DNA of 10,088 bases from Ectopseudomonas composti (GTDB lineage Bacteria > Pseudomonadota > Gammaproteobacteria > Pseudomonadales > Pseudomonadaceae): assembly GCA_946886245.1 (NCBI GenBank), contig CAMPIF010000118.1, forward strand, positions 1 to 10,088, written 5' to 3'. A program made the translations under genes and the position numbers. The notes under the pieces were generated by a model. The model saw nothing but the letters and a program-made list of their open reading frames with translations, was not told where the DNA came from and made no database searches. This document shows, one piece after another, positions 9,543 through 10,088 of the stretch; position 1 is the first letter of the stretch; every line of letters starts with the position of its first letter.

Positions 9543-9584
9543 AGCATGAGCAAAGGGGCATCTGGGTTTATTGACGCTGATCAA
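9543..9584 (-). promoter_or_regulatory. Anr-dependent class II promoter of the ccoNOQP-2 operon
   Basis: On the minus strand 9571-9584 reads TTGATCAGCGTCAA, matching the Anr/FNR pattern TTGAT-N4-ATCAA at 9 of 10 half-site positions. CATGCT (9543-9548) serves as a fair -10 element (A2, T3 and T6 match). With RNA starting near 9536 the box centre sits at -41.5, exactly the class II FNR position, and leaves a 92-nt leader before ccoN2. Anr control of cco2 is known in P. aeruginosa. Box and -10 lie on the start of the divergent hydrolase gene. Confidence 0.8.
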
Positions 9585-10088
9585 TGTGAGCAGGGACTGC
9601 CCTGGCTGTGGGACGAACCGCCGCAGGCTGCACTGGGCACCTTGATCCTTGCCCATGGTGCGGGTGCGCCGATGGACAGCTCATTCATGCAGACCCTGGC
9701 TCAGGGGCTGGCTGCACATGGCGTGCGCGTGGTGCGTTTCGAGTTCGCCTACATGGCCCAGCGGCGGGCGGACGGGCGCAAGCGCCCGCCCAATCCGCAG
9801 GCGCAACTGCTGCAACAATGGCGTGAGGTGCATGCGCAGGTGCGCCAACGGATCGCAGGGCCACTGGCCGTCGGCGGCAAATCCATGGGCGGGCGCATGG
9901 CCAGCCTGCTGGCTGACGAGTTGGGCGCCTCGGCGCTCGTTTGCCTCGGCTATCCTTTCTATGCCGCCGGCAAGCCGGAAAAACCGCGAGTCGCCCATCT
10001 CGCCGAGCTGCGCACGCCAACGCTGATCATCCAGGGGGAACGCGATGCATTGGGGAATCGGGATGGCGGTGCGGGTGTCGAGCTTTCA
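9546..10088 (+). CDS. Alpha/beta hydrolase of the KANL3/Tex30 type, N-terminal part (truncated by window edge)
   Basis: 181 codons, open to the window edge. The ATG at 9546 has GAGG (9537-9540) 5 nt upstream and gives [13 protein letters not shown]. Visible fold elements: strand plus oxyanion-type loop [13 protein letters not shown] (33-45), RVVRFEF (61-67), nucleophile elbow G111-K-S113-M-G115 with S113 as predicted nucleophile, CLGYPFY (133-139), and [14 protein letters not shown] (157-170) with D167 as candidate acid. The histidine would lie beyond the window. This fits the small bacterial dienelactone-hydrolase-like proteins related to KANL3/Tex30, whose substrate is unknown. It is divergent from ccoN2, its first codons hold the cco2 Anr box, and nothing suggests a direct part in respiration. 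Confidence 0.85.
   Translation, partial: MSKGASGFIDADQCEQGLPWLWDEPPQAALGTLILAHGAGAPMDSSFMQTLAQGLAAHGVRVVRFEFAYMAQRRADGRKRPPNPQAQLLQQWREVHAQVRQRIAGPLAVGGKSMGGRMASLLADELGASALVCLGYPFYAAGKPEKPRVAHLAELRTPTLIIQGERDALGNRDGGAGVELS

Noticed and set aside
9445..9561. N-terminal extension of ccoN2 by up to 39 codons (starts at 9561 or 9504)
   Set aside because: It has no counterpart in CcoN1, has no ribosome site, and covers the predicted promoter and leader hairpins.

Overview
The window is part of a Pseudomonas chromosome (sensu lato; GC-rich, with typical Pseudomonas codon use). It carries the cbb3-type cytochrome c oxidase locus. Two complete ccoNOQP operons lie head to tail on the minus strand, followed by the start of the ccoGHI assembly cluster. 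From memory this matches the order in P. aeruginosa PAO1 (ccoN2 to ccoI, about PA1557 to PA1549). The species cannot be fixed from the sequence alone.

Layout, in the direction of minus-strand transcription (right to left). (1) 9546-10088, plus strand: the start of a divergent KANL3/Tex30-type alpha/beta hydrolase gene that runs off the window. (2) 9445-9545 and a little beyond: the cco2 control region, with a strong Anr/FNR box that falls inside the hydrolase coding sequence and a leader able to form two competing hairpins. (3) 9444-6220: ccoN2, ccoO2, ccoQ2, ccoP2, tightly packed with 1-nt and 4-nt overlaps, then a GC-rich stem-loop. (4) 5876-6219: a 344-nt region without a supported gene that holds the cco2 terminator and the cco1 promoter region, including two perfect 7-5-7 inverted repeats. 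(5) 5875-2638: ccoN1, ccoO1, ccoQ1, ccoP1 with the same overlap pattern, then a 17-bp terminator hairpin directly beside a perfect TTGAC-N4-GTCAA palindrome. (6) 2477-1: ccoG, ccoH and the N-terminal third or less of ccoI.

How the genes work together: CcoN is the haem-copper catalytic subunit, CcoO and CcoP are membrane-anchored c-type cytochromes that feed it electrons, and CcoQ is a small stabilising subunit. CcoG (a polyferredoxin-like copper reductase), CcoH and CcoI (a copper P-type ATPase) build and metallate both isoenzymes. The signals fit an Anr-induced low-oxygen oxidase (cco2) and a differently controlled oxidase (cco1), which agrees with what is known for P. aeruginosa. Three genes are easy to overlook: ccoQ2 (59 codons), the ccoI fragment and the hydrolase fragment.

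No new multi-gene system is visible. The points most worth a second look are regulatory and evolutionary: a gene-conversion-like tract shared by ccoO1 and ccoO2, an Anr site nested in the neighbouring coding sequence, the switch-like ccoN2 leader, the twin inverted repeats upstream of ccoN1, and the palindrome abutting the cco1 terminator.
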